From: a virus
IMG/VR virus record: IMGVR_UViG_3300043567_001187
Coordinates: 30,486 to 94,485 of that record
Reading direction: 5' to 3' (one strand)
Length of the DNA: 64,000 nt
The notes beneath the pieces are model-generated. The model was not told the origin of the DNA and searched no databases. It was given only the letters and a program-made list of their open reading frames with translations. Each line of letters opens with the position of its first letter. Position 1 is the first letter of the stretch. The position numbers were made by a program, and so were the translations under genes. Positions 52,488-60,469 of this stretch are shown here, one piece after another.

Positions 52488-55133
52488 TCAACCAATTACA
52501 TTACCCATTTGAACTCTAAATGACTCCACATCATTTAGACTAGTCAACCATTTACTCTTAGTACTACCATACCTATAACTATGGTTAGAATCTAATTCCC
52601 TTAGAGGGTTGGTGTTAGCATGAAGATGTCTCAAATTACCCTGCACCGGAGCAACTCCCATAATATACTTGAACAAGGGGTTCTTGTCAAGTTCGGTCTT
52701 AATGCTTTCTCTTAATGTCTTGATACTAACCAACTCTACACCCTTGCCATTTTCTTGCTTTAGTAGTTTAGAATATTCATCACTATTACCGTTATATAGT
52801 TGATTGAGCATTACTAGAACATAGTTATACATCACATTAGTCTCTTTGATCTTTTTACTATCTAGACCATTGATACCCATATCGCTTAATAGTTGAGTCA
52901 TAAGACCAAAATAGTCTGTTGCTTTGAATCTGGTAATATCAAAAGAATCTCTGTGCATAGTATCTACAAAGAATTCTAATACCAACAGTTTGTCTACAAC
53001 ATCTACTACATTTTGATTGTTGATATACTTCTTGTATTCAAGACCAAACATATTCATAATATGAAATAGAAACTGACGGTCGATAAAGCCTGTATTATAC
53101 TGATGATCCATACCATCGTCAGTACTATACTCTTTGCGAGCTTTCTCTACCAGATCATTGTATTTGGTCAAATCACCAAACTTATTATTGTTCAGGTGTT
53201 TGAGTCTACGCTTCATAAAAGTATTAAAGTCTACCAAATTTAGACCGTCCTTCTCAAGATTCTTAATTGAGGATTGCTTGATCGCATAGATATTGACACC
53301 CTCAAACAAATCCTTAATTAGACCCTTGCATGTATCATTATTTGACCAACGATTCAAAGTACTAATACTTGGATAGTTATCTGTAGCCTTATACCTTAGA
53401 ATAGGAATATATACAATCTCATCCTCTTCAACAAATTCATCTAGTCTATCAGTTTTTAGACTACGCATATAAACAGCATCATTATACTCTATAGTAAGCG
53501 GCTCTGTATCCTTATTATCTCCAACAACAAGAAATACATCTTGATCGCTTACACTACCTTTACTATCAACAGAGTTTCTCTTTTTAGGACTTGACTTGAT
53601 AAGATCACGATAGTCTGACACATTAAGGATACTAGAGTCCCCAACATCTTCGACTAGACTATCAAATCCATTAATAACATCCTTATGATCTTCAGTATCA
53701 ACCATCAAGTATGCAAAACAATCATTCTCATTGCAATACTTAGTTACAATTTTCTTTGCTGTTTCTGTTGCTGCAATATCACACCAGAAAAAAGCCATGT
53801 TTCCATTCTTTCTAGCATTGTTCCAATAATTTTGGCCTTTACCAGTAAGAGTTTCATGATGAATTTTATCTGTTAGATAAACCATCCTGCGAGAACGATA
53901 GCCCGCTGTACGATAATTAAACACATACAGATTCTTGCTCTTCTTGAGTTTATATTCAAGATCATTACCAGAATTGATACTGTGAACCTTATTATTAGAA
54001 TCAGTCCACGAAGCACCAACTCCCCATCCGCCAGCCAGATCATTCATCTGGTAATATGTCATAATTGCTTCTACTTTAGTTTTAGCAGTAGCAATCTTAT
54101 CGCTAAAATTCTGTTTGAGTTCTAGGAAAATATCCTGGGTCTTGTCTCTAAGAGCCTTAATTACACCCTTAGTATACTGTAGACCCTCACGACTAACATC
54201 CATCTCAAGTTCACCAATACCAAAATCTAGTTCTAGATAAAGATTTTGATGAATAATTTCTCCAACAAAACTCTTCCAACTAGCAATATCCGCCTTATTA
54301 AAGGCTCGGTTCCACTTAGCAATATGATCCGGGGTTTCGGTCTTTTCTTCCCCAATCAAATGTTCTGTTTGAACAGGGTAGGCGATATTACCCATGATAG
54401 CAACAACGCCACTATTAATACGATGATGTTGATTAGGGAATAGTTGGTTGTTTAGACGACAAACCCTCCAACCTTCACCATCAATAACAACATTTCGACT
54501 ACTATATTCTTGCTCAAAATTCCAAGTAACGCCTCCACTAATAATAGGCTTCATCTTAAAGTAGTGGAAAATTCTAACTGCTTTTTGACTAAACTCATGG
54601 AAATCGTGCTGCTTAACAGCAAAACTAATTTCTAGACCATTAGGCTCACTGGTATCACAACTATGAATAAGGTTTAGGGTAGGAACACCACTATCATCAA
54701 TAGCGGCAATATAAGTATACTGCTTACCATCAAAATACGATGTTGTGGTAAAACTCTTAGTATAAGCAAAAGGACTCTTAGAGCCTAGACCAAGACAACC
54801 CACAAAGTCATTACTATTATTCTTGTTACTAGCACCATAGGTAGTATACAGACTCTCCATATCGACCTGACTAAGACCAGTGCCATAATCACGCACGGTA
54901 AAATTAGGATCAGCAGATGTGGGTAACTTTACTAGGAAGGGATTCTTGTTGCCAGCACTAATATGACTATCATAAGCATTTGTGGCTAGTTCTCTAATAA
55001 CAGCCATCACCTTGTCGGAATATAGAGAATCCGAAAGGATTTTAAACATTTTGCTGGTCTGAGCAATACTAAACTGATTAGTACTATTAATACCAGCACT
55101 ATGAACCTCAACTGTCCTATCTGCCAACTTCAT
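52488..55133 (-). CDS. rIIA: rIIA-like GHKL ATPase protein
   Basis: 881 aa. GHKL ATPase core at the N-terminus: IRELATNAYDSH (N box), RDYGTGLSQ (G1) and GCLGLGSKSPFAYT (G2). The long C-terminal part has no recognised domain. Next to rIIB as in T4-like phages. A promoter (55178-55205) precedes it. Confidence 0.85.
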   Translation of the reverse strand: MKLADRTVEVHSAGINSTNQFSIAQTSKMFKILSDSLYSDKVMAVIRELATNAYDSHISAGNKNPFLVKLPTSADPNFTVRDYGTGLSQVDMESLYTTYGASNKNNSNDFVGCLGLGSKSPFAYTKSFTTTSYFDGKQYTYIAAIDDSGVPTLNLIHSCDTSEPNGLEISFAVKQHDFHEFSQKAVRIFHYFKMKPIISGGVTWNFEQEYSSRNVVIDGEGWRVCRLNNQLFPNQHHRINSGVVAIMGNIAYPVQTEHLIGEEKTETPDHIAKWNRAFNKADIASWKSFVGEIIHQNLYLELDFGIGELEMDVSREGLQYTKGVIKALRDKTQDIFLELKQNFSDKIATAKTKVEAIMTYYQMNDLAGGWGVGASWTDSNNKVHSINSGNDLEYKLKKSKNLYVFNYRTAGYRSRRMVYLTDKIHHETLTGKGQNYWNNARKNGNMAFFWCDIAATETAKKIVTKYCNENDCFAYLMVDTEDHKDVINGFDSLVEDVGDSSILNVSDYRDLIKSSPKKRNSVDSKGSVSDQDVFLVVGDNKDTEPLTIEYNDAVYMRSLKTDRLDEFVEEDEIVYIPILRYKATDNYPSISTLNRWSNNDTCKGLIKDLFEGVNIYAIKQSSIKNLEKDGLNLVDFNTFMKRRLKHLNNNKFGDLTKYNDLVEKARKEYSTDDGMDHQYNTGFIDRQFLFHIMNMFGLEYKKYINNQNVVDVVDKLLVLEFFVDTMHRDSFDITRFKATDYFGLMTQLLSDMGINGLDSKKIKETNVMYNYVLVMLNQLYNGNSDEYSKLLKQENGKGVELVSIKTLRESIKTELDKNPLFKYIMGVAPVQGNLRHLHANTNPLRELDSNHSYRYGSTKSKWLTSLNDVESFRVQMGNVIG
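52662..52690 (-). promoter_or_regulatory. Possible internal promoter for rIIB
   Basis: TTGACA (52685-52690), 17-base spacer, TATATT (52662-52667) inside the end of rIIA, about 200 bases before rIIB. Coding constraint makes chance occurrence possible. Confidence 0.3.
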
Positions 55134-55177
55134 TATAGTTCTCCAAAAGTCCTGTGAATCGTTCCCTGTGTTACACC

Positions 55178-55205
55178 ATCATATCATACGTTTATCGGTT
55201 GTCAA
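55178..55205 (-). promoter_or_regulatory. Sigma70-like promoter for rIIA
   Basis: TTGACA (55200-55205), 16-base spacer, TATGAT (55178-55183) in the intergenic stretch before rIIA. An overlapping second TATGAT (55183-55188) has too short a spacer. Confidence 0.6.
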
Positions 55206-55211
55206 CGTCGG

Positions 55212-55466
55212 CTACTTGAATTTTTCTGAGCGTCGTCTATTAACTCGCTGTATGCTGATATATCCAAAATATATTGGAACCAGCCCAACGTACCATATTG
55301 GCAATCCTATAGCAATAAACCATATTCCATTAATAATAGACAATATAGATAAAACATATACTATAAATGCTGGAAAATTTAATCTAGATAAAAGATACGC
55401 TAATGGCCCAACTAATATTGTTGATAAAACCACTAATGAAGCAATTAATGCTAAACTAGCCATCAA
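55212..55466 (-). CDS. Small membrane protein, 84 aa
   Basis: Mostly hydrophobic: three or four helices (SLALIASLVVLSTILVG, AFIVYVLSILSIINGIWF, GLPIWYVGLVPIYFGYI). Resembles a small polytopic transporter or holin-like protein. Coupled to the coiled-coil gene upstream. Confidence 0.6.
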   Translation of the reverse strand: MMASLALIASLVVLSTILVGPLAYLLSRLNFPAFIVYVLSILSIINGIWFIAIGLPIWYVGLVPIYFGYISIQRVNRRRSEKFK

Positions 55467-55816
55467 CTATCGTCCTCATTACTGCTCCATTCATCATCTT
55501 CATAATCTTCATCTTCATTAGGAACCCAGGTATCATCACTATCATAAACGCCATAAGGAGACTCCTCATCATCCTCATCATCTAAATCATTTTCTTCTAG
55601 TACCATTATGCTTAAACTATTGAGTATTTCAAGCATTAAATCCATTTTATTTGATACTGCTTTAATTTCTCTTTTTAAGTTATCAGTATCTTTTTTAATG
55701 AGTAGTAGGTCTTTGTTAACTATAAAGAGTTGTTTAAACAAATCTATCTCATCATTTTTCATGTCCTTAATCATTTTACTTAGATCTTTAATGATATCTT
55801 CTATATTTTTAGACAT
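55463..55816 (-). CDS. Coiled-coil protein with acidic tail, 117 aa
   Basis: First 75 residues form a heptad-like helix (EDIIKDLSKMIKDMKNDE .. DTDNLKREIKAVSNKMDL), then an extremely acidic C-terminus (DDEDDEESPYGVYDSDDTW). AAAGGAG before the ATG. Unknown function. Confidence 0.55.
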   Translation of the reverse strand: MSKNIEDIIKDLSKMIKDMKNDEIDLFKQLFIVNKDLLLIKKDTDNLKREIKAVSNKMDLMLEILNSLSIMVLEENDLDDEDDEESPYGVYDSDDTWVPNEDEDYEDDEWSSNEDDS

Positions 55817-55833
55817 GATAATACTCCTTTATT

Positions 55834-56385
55834 TTAAGATACACCACATTTACATTGATATTGTAAACAATAGCCACATTTAGGGCCGGGAGTAGAATAT
55901 CCCCAGGCATTAGAATGTCTCTCAAAACTTTCATTTCCAGTATCAATACAAACTAATTTAGCCTTATTATACCTATTCACATAACCCATATTATAATAAT
56001 GACAGTCCCAAAATTTTAGTTTTGTTTTCTTTTCTATATTTTCTACCAAATCTTGTATTTGCGGTAGTCTTTTCTTCATTATTTTTTCATCAAAAATTTT
56101 TGCTTTTTCAGTAATATACCCCCAACCAGTAAGATCTGTATATGTATACTTTTCACCAGCAAAGTTTTCAATTTTTATTTCAAGTCTACAAATTTTTCCG
56201 TGAACTTGAGGAGATAGACCATATTTAGCAAGTAATTTTTGTTTGTTATAAGCATTAATAGCATACTTTTTGCTTCGGAATTGTTTGAATCCAAGAGTTG
56301 TATGATTTTTTATTGGATAAAATTCCGCACTACCACCCTCGTCAAACCAGTTATTATAGTCTATCTGATAAGATTTATTTATCAT
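55834..56385 (-). CDS. Protein-kinase-fold-like protein
   Basis: 183 aa. FWDCHYYNMGYV .. AKLVCIDTGNESF resembles the catalytic loop (HxDxHxxN) and DFG-like segment of small kinases, with FAGEKYTYTDLTGWG before it. No clear P-loop. The first Asp of the loop appears as WDCH, so activity is uncertain. The end has paired cysteines (CGYCLQYQCKCG), perhaps a zinc site. Confidence 0.5.
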   Translation of the reverse strand: MINKSYQIDYNNWFDEGGSAEFYPIKNHTTLGFKQFRSKKYAINAYNKQKLLAKYGLSPQVHGKICRLEIKIENFAGEKYTYTDLTGWGYITEKAKIFDEKIMKKRLPQIQDLVENIEKKTKLKFWDCHYYNMGYVNRYNKAKLVCIDTGNESFERHSNAWGYSTPGPKCGYCLQYQCKCGVS

Positions 56386-56717
56386 ACTAAATTTACTTTG
56401 GCTTCTTCAATAGTATTACCCATAATTTCTTGAGCAATATTTATTGCTTGGGATAAACTTTCTGTTTCTGTAATTTTTAATCCAGACTTTACATCATTAA
56501 TATGATACGAAGCATATACCCCATAAAATACATCGCTAAGTTCATAATTATGAAGCAGATAATCTTCATAGAACTCAAAAGAATCAGTATACCAATTTCC
56601 GTTTTCATCCTGAATTTCTTTTACAGTATCAACTAGAATAAATCTAAAATTAGGATGTGGGAAATCTGGCTTACTTTCAACGATGCCTCTATAAAACCTA
56701 TTAGGAAATGCTACCAT
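56382..56717 (-). CDS. Unknown protein, 111 aa
   Basis: RFYRGIVESKPDFPHPNFRFILVDTVKE and SEDVFYGVYASYHIND: small alpha/beta, no motif. Stop overlaps the kinase-like start. Confidence 0.5.
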   Translation of the reverse strand: MVAFPNRFYRGIVESKPDFPHPNFRFILVDTVKEIQDENGNWYTDSFEFYEDYLLHNYELSDVFYGVYASYHINDVKSGLKITETESLSQAINIAQEIMGNTIEEAKVNLV

Positions 56718-57036
56718 TGTCTAACCTATAGAGAGGAATAATTGTGTTAGGATCAAGATGTGGATTTTTTTGGAGTCTTAAATCAAAAAGGTCGCCCTTC
56801 TCATTAATTCTGGCCCAAGCAACTTCTTTATAATCGAGATTTTTAGTAATTTCTTCAACTAAATCTTGATTACAATTAAATAGTTCTTGATAAGAGTCTG
56901 CTAATTTTTGACGCAATCTTTTCAATTCATCTTTAGCATTAAGAATATTAAACTTAGTTAATTTCCAGTGTCCAGTATTAGAGGCATCCTCACAACACTG
57001 AAGAAGATGATCTAGGGGATTAGAATGTTCATTCAT
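56701..57036 (-). CDS. Unknown protein, 111 aa
   Basis: Helical with possible coiled coil (KDELKRLRQKLADSYQELFNCNQDLVEEI), then a short beta part. Preceded by a TTGACT-16-TATAAT promoter facing it. No family recognised. Confidence 0.5.
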   Translation of the reverse strand: MNEHSNPLDHLLQCCEDASNTGHWKLTKFNILNAKDELKRLRQKLADSYQELFNCNQDLVEEITKNLDYKEVAWARINEKGDLFDLRLQKNPHLDPNTIIPLYRLDNGSIS

Positions 57037-57061
57037 TTTTCAAACCCTTTGGTGTATATCT

Positions 57062-57089
57062 ATTATAGCGTTTACCATACAGGAGTCAA
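57062..57089 (-). promoter_or_regulatory. Sigma70-like promoter, divergent from the HNH gene
   Basis: TTGACT (57084-57089), 16-base spacer, TATAAT (57062-57067), 25 bases before the gene at 56701-57036. It lies just upstream of the plus-strand HNH start codon, overlapping the HNH Shine-Dalgarno. Confidence 0.6.
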
Positions 57090-57093
57090 GAGT

Positions 57094-57546
57094 ATGACAA
57101 AAAACTATACAATCCCTTACTTAAAAGTTATAGTCAAAAAATCCAAGTCCATTAGAGAAGTATTATCCAATCTCAATATGGCTACTGCCGGAGGTAATTA
57201 TCAAACCATTAAAAATAAAATTGCTGAATATAATATTGACACTTCTCATTTTACTGGTCAGGCATGGAATAAAGGGAAAAAACTAGGCCCAAAAAGATCA
57301 CTTGATGAATATTTGTCAAATCAAAAACCTATACAAAGTTGGAAACTTAAAAAAAGATTACTAAAGGAAGGATTGTTTGAATCAAAATGCTATAACTGTT
57401 TTAAAGATAGTTGGATGGATAAGCCAATTCCTCTTGAATTACATCATATTGATGGAAACAATACAAATAATAGTCTTTCTAATCTTAGTATATTATGCCC
57501 TAATTGCCATGCCTTAACTGATAATTATCGAGGTAAAAATAAATAG
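57094..57546 (+). CDS. HNH homing-endonuclease-like protein (only plus-strand gene)
   Basis: 150 aa from ATG 57094 (AGGAG 8 bases upstream; an ATG at 57025 would add an unrelated stretch). N-terminal SIREVLSNLNMATAGGNYQTIKNKI, then HNH core: SKCYNCF, LELHHIDGNNTNNSLSNLSILCPNCHAL with the zinc CxxC pairs and the H-N-H residues. This domain order matches free-standing phage homing endonucleases. Its TAG overlaps the last bases of the tRNA-Leu gene, in convergent orientation; it may be the mobility partner of the intron there. Confidence 0.85.
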   Translation: MTKNYTIPYLKVIVKKSKSIREVLSNLNMATAGGNYQTIKNKIAEYNIDTSHFTGQAWNKGKKLGPKRSLDEYLSNQKPIQSWKLKKRLLKEGLFESKCYNCFKDSWMDKPIPLELHHIDGNNTNNSLSNLSILCPNCHALTDNYRGKNK

Positions 57547-57813
57547 GAGTGGTGGGAGTCGAACCCACACTGGACGGATTTTCTTACCACTATAGTTTTC
57601 ACTACCATTTCTGTTTGTGGTCTGGACTTTACCTTAACCATAACTTTCGTTTTAGGTTCCTGCCATCAAGTCTCTACACCTTCATATTTCTATGCTTGGC
57701 TCGGTATTAGCATTTTAAAGCCTTCACCGAATTTGACAGGTTCTACTATAAAGATTTCTCCTTATGCACTCAATTTAATAAGTCCGTTGTCTCTGCCATT
57801 GGACTACACTCCC
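57544..57813 (-). tRNA. tRNA-Leu(UAA), interrupted by a group I intron
   Basis: Exons 57780-57813 (5') and 57544-57582 (3'). Acceptor GGGAGTG / CACTCCT, D-arm with GGCAGA loop, anticodon stem ACGGA / TCCGT, loop CTTAAAA once joined so the anticodon is TAA, T-arm GTGGG TTCGACT CCCAC. Short variable region, unlike most bacterial tRNA-Leu, as in several phage tRNAs. CCA is not encoded. The 5' exon ends CTT, so the intron sits between U34 and A35. Confidence 0.85.
57583..57779 (-). ncRNA. Group I intron in tRNA-Leu(UAA), 197 nt
   Basis: P1 pairs exon ACTT with intron GAGT, giving the U-G wobble at the 5' splice site; the intron ends in G before AAAATCC. Core elements: AAATTCGGTGAAGG / TACCGAGCCAAGC (P4 to P6 region), GTAGAGACTTGATGG (R/P7) and AAAGTCCAGACC (S/P7'). 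It resembles the group IC3 introns of cyanobacterial and plastid tRNA-Leu(UAA). No open frame inside. Confidence 0.85.
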
Positions 57814-57823
57814 ATAAAACACC

Positions 57824-57890
57824 CAACTACAACAGTTCTTGATTCGAGGTTGATTATTTTGTGCCTCTCTCATTTAAACTGCTGTAGTCG
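57824..57890 (-). ncRNA. Structured RNA hairpin, unknown
   Basis: 14-bp helix (57824-57837 with 57877-57890), perfect only on the minus-strand RNA because two of the pairs are G-U. The 39-nt loop contains a smaller GAGG / CCTC helix. It lies between the HTH gene and the tRNA; it could be an RNA element, a processing signal or a terminator (weak U-tract GTGTTTTA after it). Confidence 0.5.
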
Positions 57891-57918
57891 GAATGTTTTG
57901 GTTTTAAATTAAAGTCTC

Positions 57919-58200
57919 TCAGCCGTTAGCATGGGCCTTGAGACGACGAACAACCTCTGCCATAGCCTCGATATTATCGACTGTCTTATTCGGCTTGGCA
58001 CGTTCCATAGATGGAAGTTCCATACCCTTCTTAGCCAGAGCGGCCTTTGTACGAGCATATCTAGCCATCGTACTAGCGACCTTCTGCCCAGTCTTGGACG
58101 CAATTTCCGCATAAGTCTTAGAAGAAAATACAGCCTCAAGAAACTGCTCATCATCACAACGAACACGCTTCTGCTTCTCACTTGTAATTACATCGCCCAT
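57919..58200 (-). CDS. Small helix-turn-helix DNA-binding protein
   Basis: 93 aa from ATG 58200 (GAGAGG upstream; the ATG at 58239 adds a weak extension). SKTYAEIASKTGQKVASTMARYARTKAAL looks like a helix-turn-helix with a basic recognition helix, followed by KKGMELPSMERAKPNKT. Possibly a transcription regulator of the early region. Confidence 0.55.
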   Translation of the reverse strand: MGDVITSEKQKRVRCDDEQFLEAVFSSKTYAEIASKTGQKVASTMARYARTKAALAKKGMELPSMERAKPNKTVDNIEAMAEVVRRLKAHANG

Positions 58201-58277
58201 AATCAACCTCTCAATCTTTGAAACCAAATTTACAACCAAGTTCGATCACGCGACCGAATCACTTGTGTTGTATCCTC

Positions 58278-58305
58278 ATTCTATCCTATGGTATCGTCTT
58301 GTCAA
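58278..58305 (-). promoter_or_regulatory. Sigma70-like promoter for the HTH gene
   Basis: TTGACA (58300-58305), 16-base spacer, TAGAAT (58278-58283). The spacer contains ATACCAT, as in the promoter at 59777. Confidence 0.6.
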
Positions 58306-58324
58306 GAGTCCAAACTTGAAAAAA

Positions 58325-58510
58325 TCAGAAAGCCACTAAAGATTCTTGTTTGTGACGATTTTCCAAATCTTGGTATGCAATTTTTAGTAATTCGTTTTCT
58401 GTTTCTAGTTTAGATATGATTTCTTTTGCTTGAGATAAAGCAAGTGTTAAAAACTTAATTTTATTAGCTAATTCATCAGCAACATAGGATCGCATACTTT
58501 TAACTACCAT
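58325..58510 (-). CDS. Small coiled-coil protein, 61 aa
   Basis: Nearly all helix with heptads (LANKIKFLTLALSQAKEIISKLETENELLKIAYQDL broken by no proline). Good Shine-Dalgarno (AAGGAG). Unknown; may dimerise with or regulate the HTH protein. Confidence 0.55.
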   Translation of the reverse strand: MVVKSMRSYVADELANKIKFLTLALSQAKEIISKLETENELLKIAYQDLENRHKQESLVAF

Positions 58511-58544
58511 ATTTTTCTCCTTTATAGATAGATGGTAGACACTG

Positions 58545-58817
58545 TTAATTACACCGTGTAGATATAAAATCCTTGAGTTCTTTTAATTGAATATTATTAA
58601 GAACTATTTGATCACCATATGGTTGACCATAAAACAATATACGATAACAGTATCGTAACTTTTGCCACAAAGATATTTTATGACCATAAAAACTAGTAAA
58701 AATAGCAAAATCTGCTAATTTTAGTTCATGGTCATAGTCTATATACAAAACTTCAGTCCCACAAGTACATAAAATAAATAAGGTCTTATTTGTTTTTAGA
58801 TTTGTTAGGCTTGCCAT
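58545..58817 (-). CDS. Unknown protein, 90 aa
   Basis: TLFILCTCGTEVLYIDYDHELKLADFAIFTSFYGH: small alpha/beta with a CTC motif, then a basic region. Start overlaps the 39-aa gene by 32 bases in another frame. Confidence 0.5.
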   Translation of the reverse strand: MASLTNLKTNKTLFILCTCGTEVLYIDYDHELKLADFAIFTSFYGHKISLWQKLRYCYRILFYGQPYGDQIVLNNIQLKELKDFISTRCN

Positions 58818-58905
58818 GTTTAAAAATCTTGTCGTAGTTTTTTGACCATGTTTTATAGTCTATGTTTTTTGGTCGCTGTCTAGATCCTTTTCCATTTTGA
58901 CTCAT
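58786..58905 (-). CDS. Very small conserved-type phage protein, 39 aa
   Basis: ATG 58905 to TAA 58786. SQNGKGSRQRPKNIDYKTWSKNYDKIF belongs to the short phage proteins with an N-G-K-G-x-x-x-x-P start and a Y-D-x-I-F end that I recall from many phages. Upstream GGAG. Function unknown. Confidence 0.6.
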   Translation of the reverse strand: MSQNGKGSRQRPKNIDYKTWSKNYDKIFKHGKPNKSKNK

Positions 58906-58962
58906 ATTAGTTCTCCAATACAAAACTCCAGTATTTATATTCCAGATTTGCTAAGATTGTCT

Positions 58963-59007
58963 TTAGCCCAATTTTTTCTTTTTTTTACATTTTACACATT
59001 GTTTCAT
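58963..59007 (-). CDS. Micro-ORF with CxxC, possible frameshift
   Basis: MKQCVKC then a lysine run and LG, 14 aa, with AGGA 7 bases before the ATG. The run A8-G-A6 is a slippery or error-prone tract; a +1 shift there continues to WAKDNLSKSGI before a stop, more like the small CxxC proteins of phages. Real status uncertain. Confidence 0.3.
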   Translation of the reverse strand: MKQCVKCKKKKKLG

Positions 59008-59050
59008 AGTATATTCCTAAGCATGACTATTTGCTTATTGCAAACACCAA

Positions 59051-59749
59051 TTATTCAAAAACATAAGACCAATAACGAGAATCAGTTTTATTTTGTTTTG
59101 CATCCCAAAAAATACATCTAGCAATATACGGGGGAACTCCTAATTTACCACAATTAATACTCCAATGCCTCTCCATTTTCTTATATTCCTCCAAACCTTT
59201 TTTAGATTGATAGGTTAAGGTTTTCATACCATACAATTCCAACATATGAGTATCTCCACAAAATACCCTACACTCATTAGGATGGCATTGTTCCAATGAA
59301 AACGAAACTTTTGCAGTACCTAGTCCAGAAATATTCTTGACAATCTGATCTCTCTTTTTTACATGATACTTTTTGGCTGTTAGATAAAAATCTTTGGGGT
59401 TGGCCCAAAACTTATCCTTAAAATCCCAAATAAACTTTGTACGATTGTTATATAGTCCACAACCGCTGTTCTTAATCTTGTTTCTGAGAAGTTCTTTATC
59501 ATCAATCCAATCATTAAAGTCTTTGATAGCATTATATCCACTCACATTAGACTTCCATGTGGTATGAACGCTCATAAAACTAAACAAATATCGACGAAAA
59601 ATATCTTCATGATTTTGTGGCCTAACACTTTCCCAGTATTCCTTATAGGCTACAACCCTATCTCTAGGAAAATTCTCAAAGAAAATATCAGCCTTAGTCT
59701 TGTTCATGTCAGTATTCTGAACCGGAATCACTGTATTCTCAACAATCAT
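59051..59749 (-). CDS. HhH-GPD DNA glycosylase-like protein
   Basis: 232 aa. KRDQIVKNISGLGTAKVSFSLEQC is a helix-hairpin-helix region and CRVFCGDTHMLELYG matches the VDTHV strand of endonuclease III with the catalytic Asp. The bifunctional lysine is not evident, so it may be monofunctional. Would remove damaged bases or a host or phage base modification. GGAGG before the ATG and its own promoter. Confidence 0.7.
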   Translation of the reverse strand: MIVENTVIPVQNTDMNKTKADIFFENFPRDRVVAYKEYWESVRPQNHEDIFRRYLFSFMSVHTTWKSNVSGYNAIKDFNDWIDDKELLRNKIKNSGCGLYNNRTKFIWDFKDKFWANPKDFYLTAKKYHVKKRDQIVKNISGLGTAKVSFSLEQCHPNECRVFCGDTHMLELYGMKTLTYQSKKGLEEYKKMERHWSINCGKLGVPPYIARCIFWDAKQNKTDSRYWSYVFE

Positions 59750-59776
59750 AAAACCTCCAAAAGCGTGTATGCTACG

Positions 59777-59805
59777 ATTCTACCTTAATGGTATCGGCTT
59801 GTCAA
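59777..59805 (-). promoter_or_regulatory. Sigma70-like promoter for the glycosylase gene
   Basis: TTGACA (59800-59805), 17-base spacer, TAGAAT (59777-59782). The spacer contains ATACCAT, also present at 58278 and 5750. Confidence 0.6.
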
Positions 59806-60467
59806 CCCGCTCTCTTGAAAAATCCTAATGCTTCCTCTATTGACCAGTCTATATTAGAGTCTATAAGTTCTTTTTGTTGATGGTTAAATTCAGCCGGATT
59901 TTTTTGAAAAGGCTCTGGTGCTTGACCTTGATTTATAAGATTAAATCTATGTCCTATAATATTAAGATAATTATGATGATTCTTTAAAAACGTATCGTAT
60001 GATAATAATACATAGTTTTTAGCAATTACCGGCATTATATTGTTAAGATAATAACATTTTTCTTTACGTAGTTCAAAAAGATTTTTATATCTTTGTTTGG
60101 TTTTATAATTTCTATCGTATAAAATTTCTCTACGTTTATTATCTAAAGAATACCATTCACTTGTTAATAGTTTATTAAAATTCCATCTAATTTCCCTTGG
60201 AGCATGATGGGGAGCTAAATACATAGCACATAACCAGTCATAGGGATTTCTTACTATACCAATAAACAAGGTGCTTCTTGCTATAGGATGATAAGATATA
60301 GTTTCTGGTTTAGTAAAACCAAAAAAATGTTTAAATCCAAAGAAATATGTAAGTTCTAAACCAAATCGCTGCTTGATACAACTTTCTAAAAAATTAGTTC
60401 CAGAATGTCTTTCACCATATATAGTAAATTTATCTATATAATGAGAATTTCTATAGAGTTGTAACAC
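59802..60467 (-). CDS. P-loop sulfotransferase-like protein
   Basis: 221 aa. YGERHSGTNFLESCI is the 5'-phosphosulfate loop and LFIGIVRNPYDWLCAMY the 3'-phosphate strand of PAPS sulfotransferases. GTG start just after the ligase stop (GTG at 60467). It may sulfate a glycan or tyrosine. Unusual in a phage. Confidence 0.7.
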   Translation of the reverse strand: MLQLYRNSHYIDKFTIYGERHSGTNFLESCIKQRFGLELTYFFGFKHFFGFTKPETISYHPIARSTLFIGIVRNPYDWLCAMYLAPHHAPREIRWNFNKLLTSEWYSLDNKRREILYDRNYKTKQRYKNLFELRKEKCYYLNNIMPVIAKNYVLLSYDTFLKNHHNYLNIIGHRFNLINQGQAPEPFQKNPAEFNHQQKELIDSNIDWSIEEALGFFKRAG

Positions 60468-60469
60468 TT

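Noticed and set aside
57909-58181. Minus-strand Arg/Leu-rich ORF
   Set aside because: Out-of-frame shadow of the helix-turn-helix gene at 57919-58200, which has the Shine-Dalgarno and promoter.
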